DNA of 64,000 bases from Chamaecyparis obtusa (lineage: Eukaryota > Streptophyta > Pinopsida > Cupressales > Cupressaceae): the NCBI GenBank assembly GCA_027943335.1, contig BSBK01005143.1:1-64000 (forward strand). The letters are read 5' to 3'. Shown here in pieces: positions 10,777 to 22,955 of the stretch. Both the position numbers and the translations under genes were made by a program. Under the pieces are notes generated by a model, which was not told where the DNA came from, did no database searches, and was given only the letters and a program-made list of their open reading frames with translations. The first letter of the stretch is position 1; the number at the start of each line of letters is the position of its first letter.

Positions 10777-12515
10777 ACCATCTAAGAGCTACAATTTCTA
10801 GCTCTCCATTTGAGCTAGTTCAGGATCAAATAGAAAGTGTCGAACCTCAATTAAGAAGATCAACCAGACAAAGGAAAATTCTAGCTAAATACTCTGATTA
10901 TGAGTTATTTTTTGCTGAAGAAGAAGAGCCTTCAATTCTTGTCTCAAAATTTGTAGAACCATCAACATTTAAAGCTGCTCTCAAAGATGTTAACAGTGAT
11001 AAATGGAAAATAGCGATGCATGAGGAGATGAACTCCTTAATCAAAAATCAAACCTGGGACTTGGTATCTCTTCCGCTAGATTGAAGACCACTTACAAACA
11101 AGTGGGTATATCGGTTAAAAGAAGAAGATGAAGGTAGAAAATGCTTCAAGGGAAAATTGGTGGTAAAGGGGCTTGATCAACAAAAGGGGATAGATTTCAA
11201 TGAGTTCTTCTCACCGGTTGTCAAAATGACAACTATCCAAATAGTCTTGGCATTAGCAGCAGCACGAGATCTTGAGTTGGAATAGCTCAATGTGAAGACC
11301 ACATTCCTACATGGTGATGTAGAAGAAGAGTTATATATGGAGCAGCCTTAAGGTTTCATCAATAAAGGACAAGAGCATCTTTATTGCAAGCTAAATGGGA
11401 GTTTGTATGGCCTCAAACAAGCTCCTAGATAGTGGTATATAAAATTTAATTGCTTCATGGCTGAAAACAATTTCACAAGATGTGAATCAGACCCATGTAT
11501 CTACTTCAAGAGACTTCCTAATGGTGAATTTGTCATTCTCCTACTTTATGTTAATGACATGTTAGTGGCTGGCACAAACAAAAGAATAGTTAATGAGTTA
11601 AAGGAGAAATTGGCAAGAAAGTTTGACATGAAGGACTTAGGGGCAGCCAAGAAAATTCTTGGCATGACGATCACAAGAGACAGGAAGAAGAAGGAAATCA
11701 CATTATCTCAAAAATAATACATTGATAAAGTTGTTGAGAGGTTTGGCATGGCTGATGCTAAAGTTGCTCCCCTTCCTCTTGCTAGTCACTTCCACTTAAG
11801 TTATGAATTGTGTCCAAAAACACAAGAAGAAAAGGACTTCATGGAGAAAATTCCTTATAAATCTATAGTTGGAAGCATTATGTATGTGATGGTTTCTACT
11901 CACCCTGACATTGCTCATGTAGTGGGAGTTGTGAGCAGATTCATGAGAAATCCTAAGAAGTCTCATTGGGAAGTTGTTAAGTGGATACTAAGGTATCTAA
12001 AAGGAACTTCATATTATGCATTATGCTTTGGAGGAAATAAGGTTCAGGTGCAAGGTTACATTGATTCTGATCATGGTGGAGACTTGGACAAACAAAGGTC
12101 TACCATTGGATATACCTTCATGTTTGCTAGAGCTGCCATCAGTTGGGCTTCAAGGTTGCAGCATTGCATTGTTCTTTCTTCAGCTAAGGCTGAATACTTG
12201 GCTCTTTCTGAAGGTGCAAGGGAAATGATTTGGCTTTAGCGATTGCTTGGTGACTTGAAAGTGCATCAAAATGAGTATAAATTGTTTTGTGACAGTTGCA
12301 GTGCTATCTTCATGGCTCATAATCACTCTTCTCAACATTGCTCTAAGCACGTTGATGCACATGCTCACTTTGTTTGTCATGCAGTTGAAGAAGGAAAGGT
12401 GGAAGTTGTCAAGATTGATACTAAGATCAATCCGACAAATATATTCACAAAATTTGTAACCAAAGAGGAGTTCGAATGTGGAAGAACTTCTCTTGGACTT
12501 GTTAATCTAAAGTAG
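10777..12515 (+). pseudogene. pol: Element B reverse transcriptase-RNase H, broken
   Basis: The frame differs from the gag-integrase frame. Reverse transcriptase motifs are recognisable: [37 protein letters not shown]. The catalytic box reads YVND near 11550-11561 instead of YVDD, so one metal-binding aspartate is lost. In-frame stops are at 11082, 11283, 11349, 11430, 11715 and 12237. RNase H (about 12050-12515) keeps SSAKAEYLALSEGAREMIWL. Its YIDSDHGGD replaces the usual DADWAGD. The frame ends at a TAG at 12513. Confidence 0.9.
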
Positions 12516-12579
12516 GTCAACATGTAGAGTAGGGGAATGCCTGATCAACTGAAATATCCATTGACTTCTGGTGGGATTT

Positions 12580-12836
12580 TGTTGAGTTTTGGAAGGCCAA
12601 TGGACTTTTGTCTGTTGCCACTTTGCCTTTTCAGCTGCTCAGTGATGAGCTTATAAATAAGACTCTCCAATTCATTGTAAACAATTCTATTTTAAGTTTA
12701 ATACAATTCTTCTGCTCTCAGTGTGGATGTAGCCACTATTGTGGTGAACCAAGATAAATTATGTGTTTTGCGTTTATTTGTATTCTGCTCATTAATTCTG
12801 TATTTCTGGTTTTATTTCAAACTTGTTGATTCTACA
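12580..12836 (+). repeat. 3' LTR of element B (257 bp)
   Basis: It has the same length and termini as 7388-7644. A weak purine tract (CTGGTGGGATTT, 12568-12579) precedes it and serves as the likely PPT. Confidence 0.92.
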
Positions 12837-13103
12837 CGATGGACAACAAAATTTCTATGGTCTTGTATGCCTCTCATAGGTTTTGAACCATTAATTAAAA
12901 AATTGAGGTTCCTCTTTTTAAATATTAAACATTTACGAAGGCCTAATAATGTTTTAAATTAACAAAAAAATTTAAGACTGATATTAATGACAATTTTCTC
13001 TATTGTTGTCTTTAAATATCTGTACAAGTAGAGAAAAAATCACATCAGAATTTATCTCGTATCCTCTCAAGTTCTCTCCTTATTTTTGTTTGCTATAGAG
13101 ATC

Positions 13104-15438
13104 ATGCAATCTCCTCCATATCCTTCAATGGCATCTGCTCCATATCCTTCGATGGAATCTCCTTCAATAGTATGTCTATCTAAATTGAGCAAGGAATTCC
13201 GTCTGGTATACGATCTGATTGTAGCATTCTTTGCCTTACTATGTTATGGTTATTTTAGTTTTCTTGTAGTGTTGGATGTATGGAGGGCATTTAAAAAATG
13301 GGCAACTTGGCTGCCAGGCAAGGCCTTTGCTCTCACTTGCGTAACGGTGCAGATAATAGTATGGTGGACCAGTATAGGTAAGCTTTTCAGGAATCAAAAT
13401 GTAGAAATTGATGGGGCTACCCTTTATATTGGCTTCAGCCACATCGTTGTCAGTGGAAGATTCACTGTGTGTGTTTTTGTAGGCTATTTGTTGCCTGAAA
13501 TGTCTGCTACAAGTGACAGAGCTTTTCTGACGTTAGGAGCTGCTATAGGCCTTCAAACTGTCTCTGAACTTGTCTTTTTTAGTGAGAAAAAAAGATATAA
13601 AAGATTTTATACGGCCAAGCTAAAAGATCTTCTAAATTGGGCTACGCTGGTCAATAAAATTATATTAATGTGTGTTATAGGACTTGGGTTAATACTGGGA
13701 TGCACAGTTCTAGCCATTAAAAACATTCGGGGTCTTTTGAGGCAAACAATTTCTACAGTTTTCTCAGTCCCAGAAGAGGATGGGTTTCAATCCTCAGTTA
13801 TGTCATGGAATGATTTTGAAGATGAATTGCTGAGGTCATGGTTTGTTGGTCATGTTTGCCACCCTGATTATGTGATAGCTAGGTCAGTCTTAAGTTCAGC
13901 AGTTGGCGTAGTGGTCACAATTTGTGTCATATTGTCCATCTTGTCAAACACATGTCATAACATAGTTTTTATAGAGTCGAATAAGAAATATATTTATGTA
14001 TTTGTTCCACTCTTTAGCTTCATCATAGTAGGATGGGTTTTCATTAGCTGGAGATGGTTGATTGCTCAGTTATGGTTTCCCTGCAAGGACATAAATGGAG
14101 GACACAATTGGAAAAGGTATTTTTCCATGGAGGATTTCTGGACAAGCAATACCATTGCTTTGATTCACATGTGTAAATTTAAAAGAGATCGGGAATTATT
14201 CCAAGATGATGAAAGATCAAGCTTAGTCACCTCCATGTTAAGGAAATTGAAGAGCCTATCGACAAAGATGTTTTGCAGAGTTAGATTGCCCAAGTTGTTA
14301 TCTTTGGTGTTGATTCTTCAAAAAAGTGTGGTTTTTTTCAGCAAGACTTGTGGACTTCTGTCCCATGTTATTGTAGGTAAACAAGTTTATTGGTGTCATA
14401 AACTCCTGATGAAGGGAGATCAAGATCAACCACCTGAAAAGTACACAAATTTTTTGAAGTGCATATGTTTTCCATGAGAAGATCCCTTTGAGTTTTGGGA
14501 AGCCAACAAAATGGCTTTTAAAAAAATAAAGCATCAAATTCAGAAAGGACGTGAAAAAGGCAGGTCAAGAAGGGAAATCAATTCAATTTTTGGCCAATGT
14601 TCTCTGCAATGGGTAGAGGATGGGACACAGCTTCTAAGCACGCTTAACAAAATACTAGTTCCTTCAATTTCAAACTGTTTCCTTAATTTACAAATATAGT
14701 GTATGCAGATTACAGTAGTGTCACTCATCACTATTTTAATTGAACTACACAATGCCAAGTGGGATCGTTTAGGTAAAGCTTTCAAAGCTTGTCTGGAAGT
14801 ATGGGCTCTATTGAGCTTTGCGGATGACTGTCATATTGATCTCCAGGCGAATGAAATAGGCCTCCTTGTCAATTTCAATAGAGGCAAGGTTGAAGTTTGC
14901 ATAGATGCAGAAAGGGAGTTCTACAAGTTGCGCAGTGAGTATGAGAAACTTCTTTCTAGTTCTCAAGATTATGTTACAAATGGTACAAAGATGCACATAG
15001 TATTCTATAGGGTTTGTCAAAGATATGGGGCAACTTTTTCAAAAGAGAAAATCTATCCACAGACAGCCAGAGTGAGGTTTCTACAAATTTGTGTGATTCA
15101 AAAGTTTGGCCGGAGATAGTACGAAGCTACACCATCTACAAACTATGCAATGAAACATTGAGTAAGGATATTCAAGGTTTTGATTGTGTGGCATGGATAG
15201 TAGAAGCTTTGAGAAATGTTATTGCTTGCTCTATGTCAAGGCTACCAAATACTATTGTAAAGCAATGTTAGAAATGGGCCCTAGACTTTGAGGAAGATAA
15301 GTTATGGGAACTAAGTCATCTGGTAGGAAAACGTAGCGGAATGATGACCACGTGGGAGCTCAAACTGAAAGCAATAATGAATACAAAAAAGGAGTGGAAA
15401 ATCCAAGTCATGGATTCGACCGAGTGTGTAGCTAATCT
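13104..15438 (+). pseudogene. Decayed plant multi-pass membrane protein of unknown function
   Basis: ATG 13104 opens 457 intact codons, followed in the same frame by TGA 14475, then more open frame to TAG 14697 and again to 15119. A frame change near 15060-15100 joins a second frame continuing to about 15438. The N-terminal part has about seven hydrophobic helices. W-R-A-F-K-K-W...L-P-G-K-A-F-A-L-T lies between helices 1 and 2. The C-terminal soluble part includes a CSMSRLPNTIV segment (about 15228). This layout resembles a plant-specific multi-pass family of about 700-800 residues that I recall from mosses, lycophytes and seed plants; its function is unknown to me. It is the longest host-like coding relic in the window. 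Family assignment is tentative, the decay is clear. Confidence 0.65.
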
Positions 15439-16891
15439 TTAACCTTCTAAATCTCATGTGTGTGTTGTTGCCTTTAATTGTCTTCTACATCTTTAGCTTG
15501 CGAGTGTGTGAGATGTTATCTTTAAGTAAGTAGGGCTTATGATAAGATTTCTTTCACAAGTCTATTATGCTATAGCATGACAAATATATGGTGTAATTTA
15601 AATGCATATTTTGACTATTGTAGGTAATTTCTAAATAGGAATTCATATAGTTAAAATGTATATATATTGTAATCTATATGTAGTCATGATGTTATAGGTT
15701 GACTTTCTCTTTGTTTATTTAGGATTAAAATGTTTGAAATTTTAAGATATATAGAGTTTTACTTTTTTATACGAAGTGCTTAACAATGAGATATTTTTTT
15801 AGTTAGTCTTAATTTGAAGTTGTATAACATTATAAATTTTTACATTTGACAAATAATAAATTTAACTTTATAGACCTTGGTGGTATTTAATAGTTTATTG
15901 AACATTTATAAAAGAAAATTAATTAAAAAATTTAAAGATACCTATCATATGCATTTTCTTGGAAGTTTTAAAAGCTACTCAACAAATTCATCTTCTACAC
16001 ATCTTTCAATGAATCATTTAGTTCCATTTGAGGACATGTCCTCTTGGCATTATGTCAAACAATTTAGCTGCATTGTGTATGGTGATACATTTTAAATCCA
16101 CGCCTTCTTGTCTATGCCTTTACCAGATGTTCTTAACATGTTCACTAACTCCCTTATTGGTGTAGGTGGTCAATATCTTTTGTATTAAATGCATAAGATT
16201 TTGTAAAGCATCTTCTTAATAGAATTTTGTACAAAACTACACAATCTTTATCTATGAAGTGACATTTCTTTGAGACAAATTGTCAAATAGTTTGATTCTT
16301 TCTTTCAAATCTTCTAAAAGTTATTTTGCTATTGTGCAATGTTAGTTGGTAATTATATTTTTTTTATGACAACTAATTTCTACATACAATCTTCAAAATG
16401 ATTACAGATGATCATGTTGTTTGTACTTTTTGACAAAAGTAATCTTTTTTTTATTGTGATTTGTACTAGGAGAGAGAGACCAATAGTCATGAGGGCTAAC
16501 TTCGTCAACATGTAGCCATTGCATGGAATATCATAAGACCTTGGTATTATTTTAGAAAAGTAAAATGGACACTTAACTACCTATAACTAAGGTTTGAAGG
16601 TGTGGCTCATCATGCAACTCGTTAAAATAGCTCACCTAGTTAAACATGTACAAAAAATGTCTTTTTAAATATTCAACCAAAACTTAATCTAAAAATCTCT
16701 AGTAGTTGAATTTAAAAATATCATTTGTTATTAGTGGGTGATTGTATTTCCATACCAAATATGACATATATGAAACTTAAATGGACCATATACCTATTGG
16801 TAATCATAAATATTTGTTATATCTAACTTTTAAATCCAACATAAAAGGACCAATGCTTCAACACAAAAAAAATGTTTATTGTTATAAAAAT
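15439..16891. other. AT-rich intergenic DNA, no gene seen
   Basis: Only short frames occur, none with recognisable domains. A copy of GGACCAATGCTTCAACAC at 16847-16864 recurs beyond the LINE at 21476 and, inverted, at 21822. Confidence 0.6.
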
Positions 16892-16905
16892 AACACATTA
16901 TTATG
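16892..16905 (+). repeat. Left target-site duplication of the LINE
   Basis: AACACATTATTATG here is identical to 21434-21447, a perfect 14-bp duplication bounding the insertion. Confidence 0.88.
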
Positions 16906-18557
16906 GTCTCAGACAGGGAGACCCCCTCTCCCCCTACCTTTTTATTATGGTGGTTGATGTCCTTAGCAGGAATCTGACTATGCTTTCCTGCATGGGAAGA
17001 ATAAAAGGTGTCAAACCTACTTCTACTCTTCATTAGGTTGTGTTAGAGTAGTTTGTGGATGACACCTTCCTCTTTGGGTATTCTTCAATGATTGAGGCCA
17101 GACAATGGAAACAAATCTTTAAAAAATATGCCTGGGCATCTGGACAGTGTATTAACTATCAAAAAAGCCATTTGTTCTTCTTCAATACCCCTATGGAGAT
17201 ACAAAATAGGGTGCTTCAAATTCTGGGTTGTCCATCAGCTTCTCTCCCTTCTACCTACCTTGGGCTCCCCCTCACAGTTAAGAAGGTGTCCCAGGACTTC
17301 TGGAATTCTATCCTGGAAAGAACCGAGAGGAAAATCGATGGATGGAAAGGGAAGATTCTAAGCAGTGTTGGTAAACTTCAACTGGTGGCCTCCACTCTCC
17401 AAGGGATCTTGGTTTACTTCCTGTCCCTCTTCAAGATCAAAAGCAACATGGAAGAAAAACTTGAAAGATTTCAGAGAACGTTCTTGTGGGCTGGTTCTGA
17501 AGAAAAAAAGAGGATGTCTCTGGTCAGTAGGGACACTTTCTGCCTCCCGAAAAGACTAGGTGGCCTGGGCCTAAGGAGAATTGGCTTGATGAATAGAGCC
17601 CTTACTACGAAAGTGGCCTAGAAACTCATAGAAGGAAAAGTAGATTGGTGCAAAATAATGGAAGCTAAGTACCTCCAAGGACATCCCTATAGGAGAATGT
17701 ACCATGATAGCGACCTCCCTAGTGGATCCAATTTTTGGGTGAACATCTATAAATGCAAGACCTTGCTATCTAAAGGAGCTCTCTGTTAGCTTGGAAATGG
17801 GAGATCCATCAAATTCTAGAATGACTATTGGATCCTGAACTACCCTAACCTGGGCTTCAGATTCAAACCTCTTATGGACTACCTCAGACCTGTCCTTGGT
17901 AACATAACCTCCAACTATATTGCGGGCAGGAACTGGAAAGATATATCTAATTTGGTAAGAGACAGACCAGACCTACAATATTTGGCCAAGGAGCTCATGG
18001 AAACCTTGATTGATGTCAGAATCCTAGGGTTGGGTGGCCAAGACTCCATTATCTGGGCCCCTACCCAAGCTGGTACCTTCTTAGTAAAATCTACTTACAA
18101 CCTGCTTCTGAAGGAAGAGAATAACTTGGGGGACTAGAAGAAGGTGTGGATCCCTCATCTCATGCTGAAAATCAATTTCTTCTGGTGGACCCTTATGCAT
18201 GGTAAAGTCCTAACCTAGGATAATCTTATAAAGAGGGGTTTCTCCATGGCGAACAGGTGTGTCCTATGTAAAAAGGAGGAAATGGTGAACCACCTATTTA
18301 TCCACTGTGACTATGATACTAGCACCTCGCAAGAGGTCATCGACAAGTTGGGTATCTCATGGGATATGGGTAGTGGTGAGCATCAATTTACTGACTGGAG
18401 ATCTCCCTCCACTCACCCCCTTCTCCAACTCTTTTGGCAAATGCTACCTCTGCACATCTGCTGGACTATTTGTAAGGAAAGGAACAACATGATATTCAAG
18501 GAGGCTTGTAATCAGTCTGAGAGTTGTCTCTATATTGGTTACCAAGCTCCTTTTTGA
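16905..18557 (+). pseudogene. LINE reverse transcriptase, C-terminal part
   Basis: The frame opens in the conserved LRQGDPLSPYLF block (about 16908) and continues to the catalytic FVDD at 17052-17063. Next come ILGCPSASLPSTYLGLPL and the W-K-G-K-I-LS-GK thumb-like region. A reverse-transcriptase zinc-binding region (CVLCKKEEMVNHLFIHC, about 18259-18310) follows. One frame carries everything, with stops near 17034, 17049, 17619, 18135, 18219 and others. Endonuclease and early RT domains are absent because of 5' truncation. Product would have been the LINE target-primed polymerase. Confidence 0.88.
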
Positions 18558-18600
18558 GAATACCAATGAAACTAAGTGGAAGCTTCCCTCTATACCCCCC

Positions 18601-19188
18601 TCTACCTGGGAAGTCAAAATAGCTATAAATTAGAACCTACTAGCTGGGTTCTCCAGGTTTGACGATGCTAAGCTAATGGCTAGAAAAGCTACCAAATGGG
18701 TTTCCCCTCTCAGAGGATGGACCAAATTAAACTTCAATGGGGTAGCTAATAATACTTCTTAGGGTGGGGGAGGTGTGCTGAGAGACCATAAAGGAACTTG
18801 TCATTTGGCTTATGCTAGGCCGCTCAATAATTGCACTGTTAATCAAGTGGAGGGAATGGCTCTTCTATGGGGGATTAATTTTACAGCCCAAATGAACATT
18901 AGATTGTTGGAAATCAAGGGGGATTCCAAAGTAGTGGTGGAGGCCATCAAAAGAGGAGCTAATGTGGGATGGCAAGTTAGCTCCATTTTGCTAGAGATCC
19001 ATCAGCTTCTTAACAACTTCCAATGCATGATAATTGGCCACATGTACAGAGAGGCAAATTCAATGGTTAACTCAATGGTAGCTATTGGCTTAAGGCAAAC
19101 CAAACTTAACAATTGGAGGATAGTCAGAAAACTACCTAAGGTGACTCAGCAACTCATCAGAGGGGAAATGATTATCACTGATATTTAA
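18601..19188 (+). pseudogene. LINE C-terminal RNase H domain
   Basis: The frame is shifted relative to RT, with the change between 18557 and 18601. Sequence from about 18716 follows the plant LINE RNase H pattern: RGWTKLNFNG, GGGGVLRDHKG, QVEGMALLWGI, IKGDSKVVVEAI, HMYREAN. The first catalytic aspartate (usually FDG) reads FNG, and the last (usually A-D after YREAN) is also missing, so the domain is inactive in this copy. The frame ends at a TAA at 19186. Confidence 0.85.
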
Positions 19189-19500
19189 ATGAGCCGTGCT
19201 GTCATATTTATTACGAATCCTACCCGGATCACATGGTAGTGTAATCTAGTGATTTTTGTGATTATGAAAAGGAATACCCTAAATCCCATAAAGAATCATA
19301 ATTGCCTTTCTAGCATGTGGATAAATAGTTGTCTGAATCGGCAGGCTTACTTGGCTAACAAGGACATTAAGTGCAGCCCTGGCATTATTGCTAATAATGG
19401 CACCTAGAGATCTGTTAGATATTGTTGTATGGAGCCCGACTCCCAAATATTTACCCAAGGCCAGCCATTTGAGTATAACCTTCTCTTGAAATAGCCAAAC

Positions 19501-21091
19501 CAAAACAACTAATTTTTTGCAATCTGTCAAGAAGCTTGGCCCTTTGGTTCTCTGGATATTTTGACACAGGTGATGCAGATTTTTTACATGGAGGCAACAC
19601 CCTTCGCATCAAACTAGACAAGATCGATGAGACCTTCACCTCTAACCATTTGGTGACCCATTATTGTAGAGAGAGCGGTATTTGGGGTTTTATGGAGCCC
19701 ATGAAAGGTGGGCACAATGAGTGGATATCCAAACAATTTATTTCATTCTAGAATAATAGGAGTGTCTCGATTGGTGGCATCCATTTACAGATCAATGAGG
19801 AGGTCATTGCTAAGGCAATGGGCCTCTCTATGGAAGGGAGAAAGTATAAAAAGACTAGTCGGATGCCTGACCCTACCAATCTCAACCAATTCTTTAGGGA
19901 GGGAGAGAATCCTATCAAGAAGCAAGGGGGTTTTAGCCATGAAGAGCTTCTAGAGTTCTAGCCGAAGCTTTGTCTCATTGTGATGAAATATTTCACCCTC
20001 AAAGGTAATTTTATGATGTTCTACTACTACCACTTACCTTTTCTAAATCACATTAGAAATAAAGACTTAATTTCCATTCCCTTCTACCTCCTGCATTCCA
20101 TAGAAAGTAATATTTTGGATATTAAAGAGAACCTTGATAAATCAATCCCTATTCTCCATCAGGGCCTCCTTCTCTATATTTACCACTTCCATAAGGCTAT
20201 CTACCCTGCGTCCCAACCCCTCGCCCCCCCTATTATCCAAGAGATTGGCCAGGAGGATTCCCCATCAAAAATTGAAAACCCCACTTGCTCCACCTCCCAT
20301 TCCATCTAGGTTATCCAGGAGTCTGATCTTGTTCCCAAAGAGGGTAGAACCCGCAAAAAATGTGTTAAAGATCCCTTCAATAGGAGGGAAGAGTAGGAGT
20401 CTGATGTCTCTAAATCTTTAGAGATTAAAGATAGGAAGGAGTCTAACAGTACTCTTGAGACTAAACAGAAGCCCAAAAAATGGAGGTTGTTGGAGAGCCA
20501 GGTCAAGCTAGAGGTGGACTTAGGTGGCTTGGGTCGCTGAATGTCTAACAAAATTGTGAAGGAGTGTAAAACCAGAATTTTGGAAGCGGTCTCTAGAGAG
20601 AGTAGTCCCTATCTAAAAAAGATTCTTACTCCACTAAGTCCATGAAGGGCTCTTTTGATGATCACGTGAATCCAATTACGACTGGTAACACTCCCCCTCC
20701 CAACCCTTAGCAAACCATGGAGACTCCCCACCCTACTTTATCTCTGACATTACCCCATGATCAACAGAACAAGCCCCACACTACTAAGGACAATCCTAGT
20801 GTTTTGGCTGGCAAAGACAGTCTTAAAGGCACCCTCAAGTTGAGGTTTTCTAAATTGGAAAAAGATATTTCTAACATCAAGTAGGACTTGCAGGAACTGA
20901 AGCTTCACTATATGATGACTAACAAATTTACACTGGAGGTCATGCCTGGTTCAACTATGACCCTCTTCACTATGTAGGAAAAACTGGTAGGTGATATTTT
21001 GGTGGTGGATGAGGACAATAAGGATCTTTTCCTCTTCCTACATGAGGAGTGGGCTAGGACCCTGATGTCCAAACATCTGGGTGGAAAGAAC
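19501..21091 (+). pseudogene. Mobile-domain-like plus coiled-coil ORF in the LINE tail
   Basis: The main frame runs from about 19501 with TAG 19749, TAG 19959 and a TAG at 20307, then a frame change near 20625. The first part (about 19536-20250) has GGIHLQINEEVIAKAMGLS, then FREGENP, then helices with YYYHLPFLNHIRNKDLISIPF and LLHSIESNI. This resembles the plant mobile domain or putative plant transposon protein pattern known from plant mobile elements. A lysine/serine-rich linker (20330-20760) and a probable coiled coil (LRFSKLEKDISNIK, about 20840-20940) follow. The function is unknown; by position it could be an accessory ORF of this LINE family or a captured piece. Confidence 0.55.
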
Positions 21092-21433
21092 TAGTTGCTG
21101 GTGCTCATGAGTTTTTTATTTTTGTCTAGGCATGGCCCTCAATTCCCTTGTTTTGATTCCAGTTTTAAGGTTATTTTGCCTAGTCCGTGGTATAGCCCTG
21201 CATGGCTTATTATTGTTATTTTAATTGCTACTACTCACTTCAAATACTCTTGTTTAATCTTTTTGAAAAGTATTGTGGTGTTTGTTTTTTATAGAGGTAG
21301 ATTAGACTTGGTTTCTTCTGCTGTTAAACTGCTCTTGAATTGCTTATTACTAGTGTCATTAATATGTTATTAATGCACCTCTAGTCCCTTTGTACCTCGG
21401 GCCAGCACCCTCTTGTTGCTTTTTTCTATCAAG

Positions 21434-21447
21434 AACACATTATTATG
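21434..21447 (+). repeat. Right target-site duplication of the LINE
   Basis: AACACATTATTATG is identical to 16892-16905. Confidence 0.88.
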
Positions 21448-21475
21448 TAAAACACAACTTATATCCAACACAAAG

Positions 21476-21839
21476 GGACCAATAGTTGAACACTAAAACT
21501 TTTGGACAATCTCAAACATTTCATGGTAAAATACAAGGCATTTAGGTTGTGTTCACCTTTTATATTTGTGATAAAACAAATTATTAATATGAAATACTCT
21601 AATGCATATAATTTGCTACCCCAATAGTTGTACACATAAGAATAGTATTTGTGCACTAAGATAACAATACTTGTTTAAGTGGGCATCTTATTTTATTAAG
21701 TGAGCATATTATTTTTTAAGTGATACACATATAATATATAGCTATGATATTTTATTTAAGATAAAAAGTTATCTATTTCACTTGTTAATGTTCTTTTAAT
21801 ATAACATTTATAGGTTCTCATGTGTTCAAGTATTGGTCC
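21476..21839. repeat. 364-bp segment with 18-bp terminal inverted repeats
   Basis: GGACCAATAGTTGAACAC (21476-21493) matches the reverse complement of 21822-21839 at 17 of 18 bases. The interior is AT-rich and non-coding, so it could be a MITE. No convincing target duplication is visible. Confidence 0.4.
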
Positions 21840-22265
21840 ATTTTTATCAGCATTTGAAATTTTTTTGATTTACATTTGGATTATTTAATCACAATATATA
21901 GTAAAAATGTGGTGTAAGATTAGATAATATATTCACTAATGAGTGATTGACTATTGGACCTAACACAACTACTAGTCCCTCTCCCCTACTTGAACTCTTT
22001 AGCATTTAGCTCTCCAGACTAATTTGTTTCTCCATGTAATGCTTTCAAGCAGAGTTGTGTCTCCCTAAATTTTTGACTTGATTAAACCTTCTTAAAGTTG
22101 ATTTACCTTAAATATTCTTTTCTTTTAATTAATATATTTTTTCCTTTTTAAAAAAAAAAAATCATCGAAATGTTGTACACATGAGAAGGAAGTGTAGTTT
22201 GAATTTATACCAGCCAAGTGCATTTTCTAGAAAGTTAGTAAAGTCTTTAAAAAAAATTAATTTCA

Positions 22266-22955
22266 TGTTAGGAATGAAAGCTAAATGTTTGGCAGTCATT
22301 TTGTAGCATTTTTTGTTGCATTCAGGACTATGATTGTCATTGATGTCAACACAGTGATTTACTGAAGACTTGCAGAGGAGCAGACAAAGTTTGGATTAGT
22401 GCACATGGGTTATTGCAGTTGGAGCTATGCAATGTTGAGGTTATACTCTTTGATATGTTATATGTCTATGGTTAAGAGCATAGATAGTAATTCATTTATT
22501 CATAGAAGTTATGATCATTTTGGTGGAACCAGTATTCAGGCAATGTTCCTGAGTAGCGGTTTGTGGAAATAAGATGATATCTCCTAATCAGGATGGAATC
22601 TGGTTTTGCGTAGTTAAAGGGAAGTTGGAGACACATTGATATTGATGTGGATGATAGTGAAAACTTTAAGGTCACACAAGTGAATATTTATTGTATTTGG
22701 AAGCTGACAGTTTTGTGTAATTTTGATGTAGCGTATGGAAACTTTTATATTGTAATTGTATGCCGACTCATTTGTAATTATTTGAGTGTGGTATAAAGGA
22801 AGGAATGTATTTCCTTGTTGTAGTGTAGTTGTAGTGATGATGTGTGATGAGGTATTCTCGAAGTGAAGGAAAGAGCTAAGTATGAAAGAAAATTTGTGAA
22901 GGAAGACATGCGAAGTACAAAGATTTGAAATTGAGATCCGATGTAATAATGAGAG
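22266..22955 (+). repeat. 5' LTR of element C, first part
   Basis: It aligns with 35163 onward in the 3' LTR. It contains a segment of about 37 bp (near 22350-22389) missing from the 3' LTR. It breaks off where element D begins. Confidence 0.85.

Larger units (their letters stand above)
7388..12836 (+). mobile_element. Copia LTR retrotransposon B (Tnt1/Tork-like)
   Basis: Two 257-bp LTRs flank a primer site, gag, protease, integrase, a long linker, reverse transcriptase and RNase H in Copia order. Integrase and nearby residues (YSHMKVFGCEAHVHV, KIKCLKIDNGGEF) resemble tobacco Tnt1 from what I know of that family. The LTRs differ at about 20 of 257 positions by hand count, roughly 8 percent, so the insertion is old. 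The five bases before the 5' LTR (tgacg) and after the 3' LTR (cgatg) do not match, so no target duplication is visible. Confidence 0.92.
16906..21433 (+). mobile_element. 5'-truncated LINE with RNase H and an extra downstream ORF
   Basis: The insertion begins inside reverse transcriptase, a typical 5' truncation, and ends with a T-rich 3' UTR finishing CTTTTTTCTATCAAG. The 14-bp duplications immediately outside mark it as one insertion event. Order inside: reverse transcriptase with FVDD, zinc-binding region, RNase H, then about 350 bp and a second ORF of about 1.6 kb encoding a mobile-domain-like protein, then 3' UTR. Plant L1-type LINEs normally have the gag-like ORF upstream of RT, so the tail ORF is unusual. 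All frames are broken. Confidence 0.85.

Noticed and set aside
10042..10781. Open frames on both strands in the element B linker
   Set aside because: Low-complexity repeats remove stops by composition; no domain is recognisable and they overlap each other.
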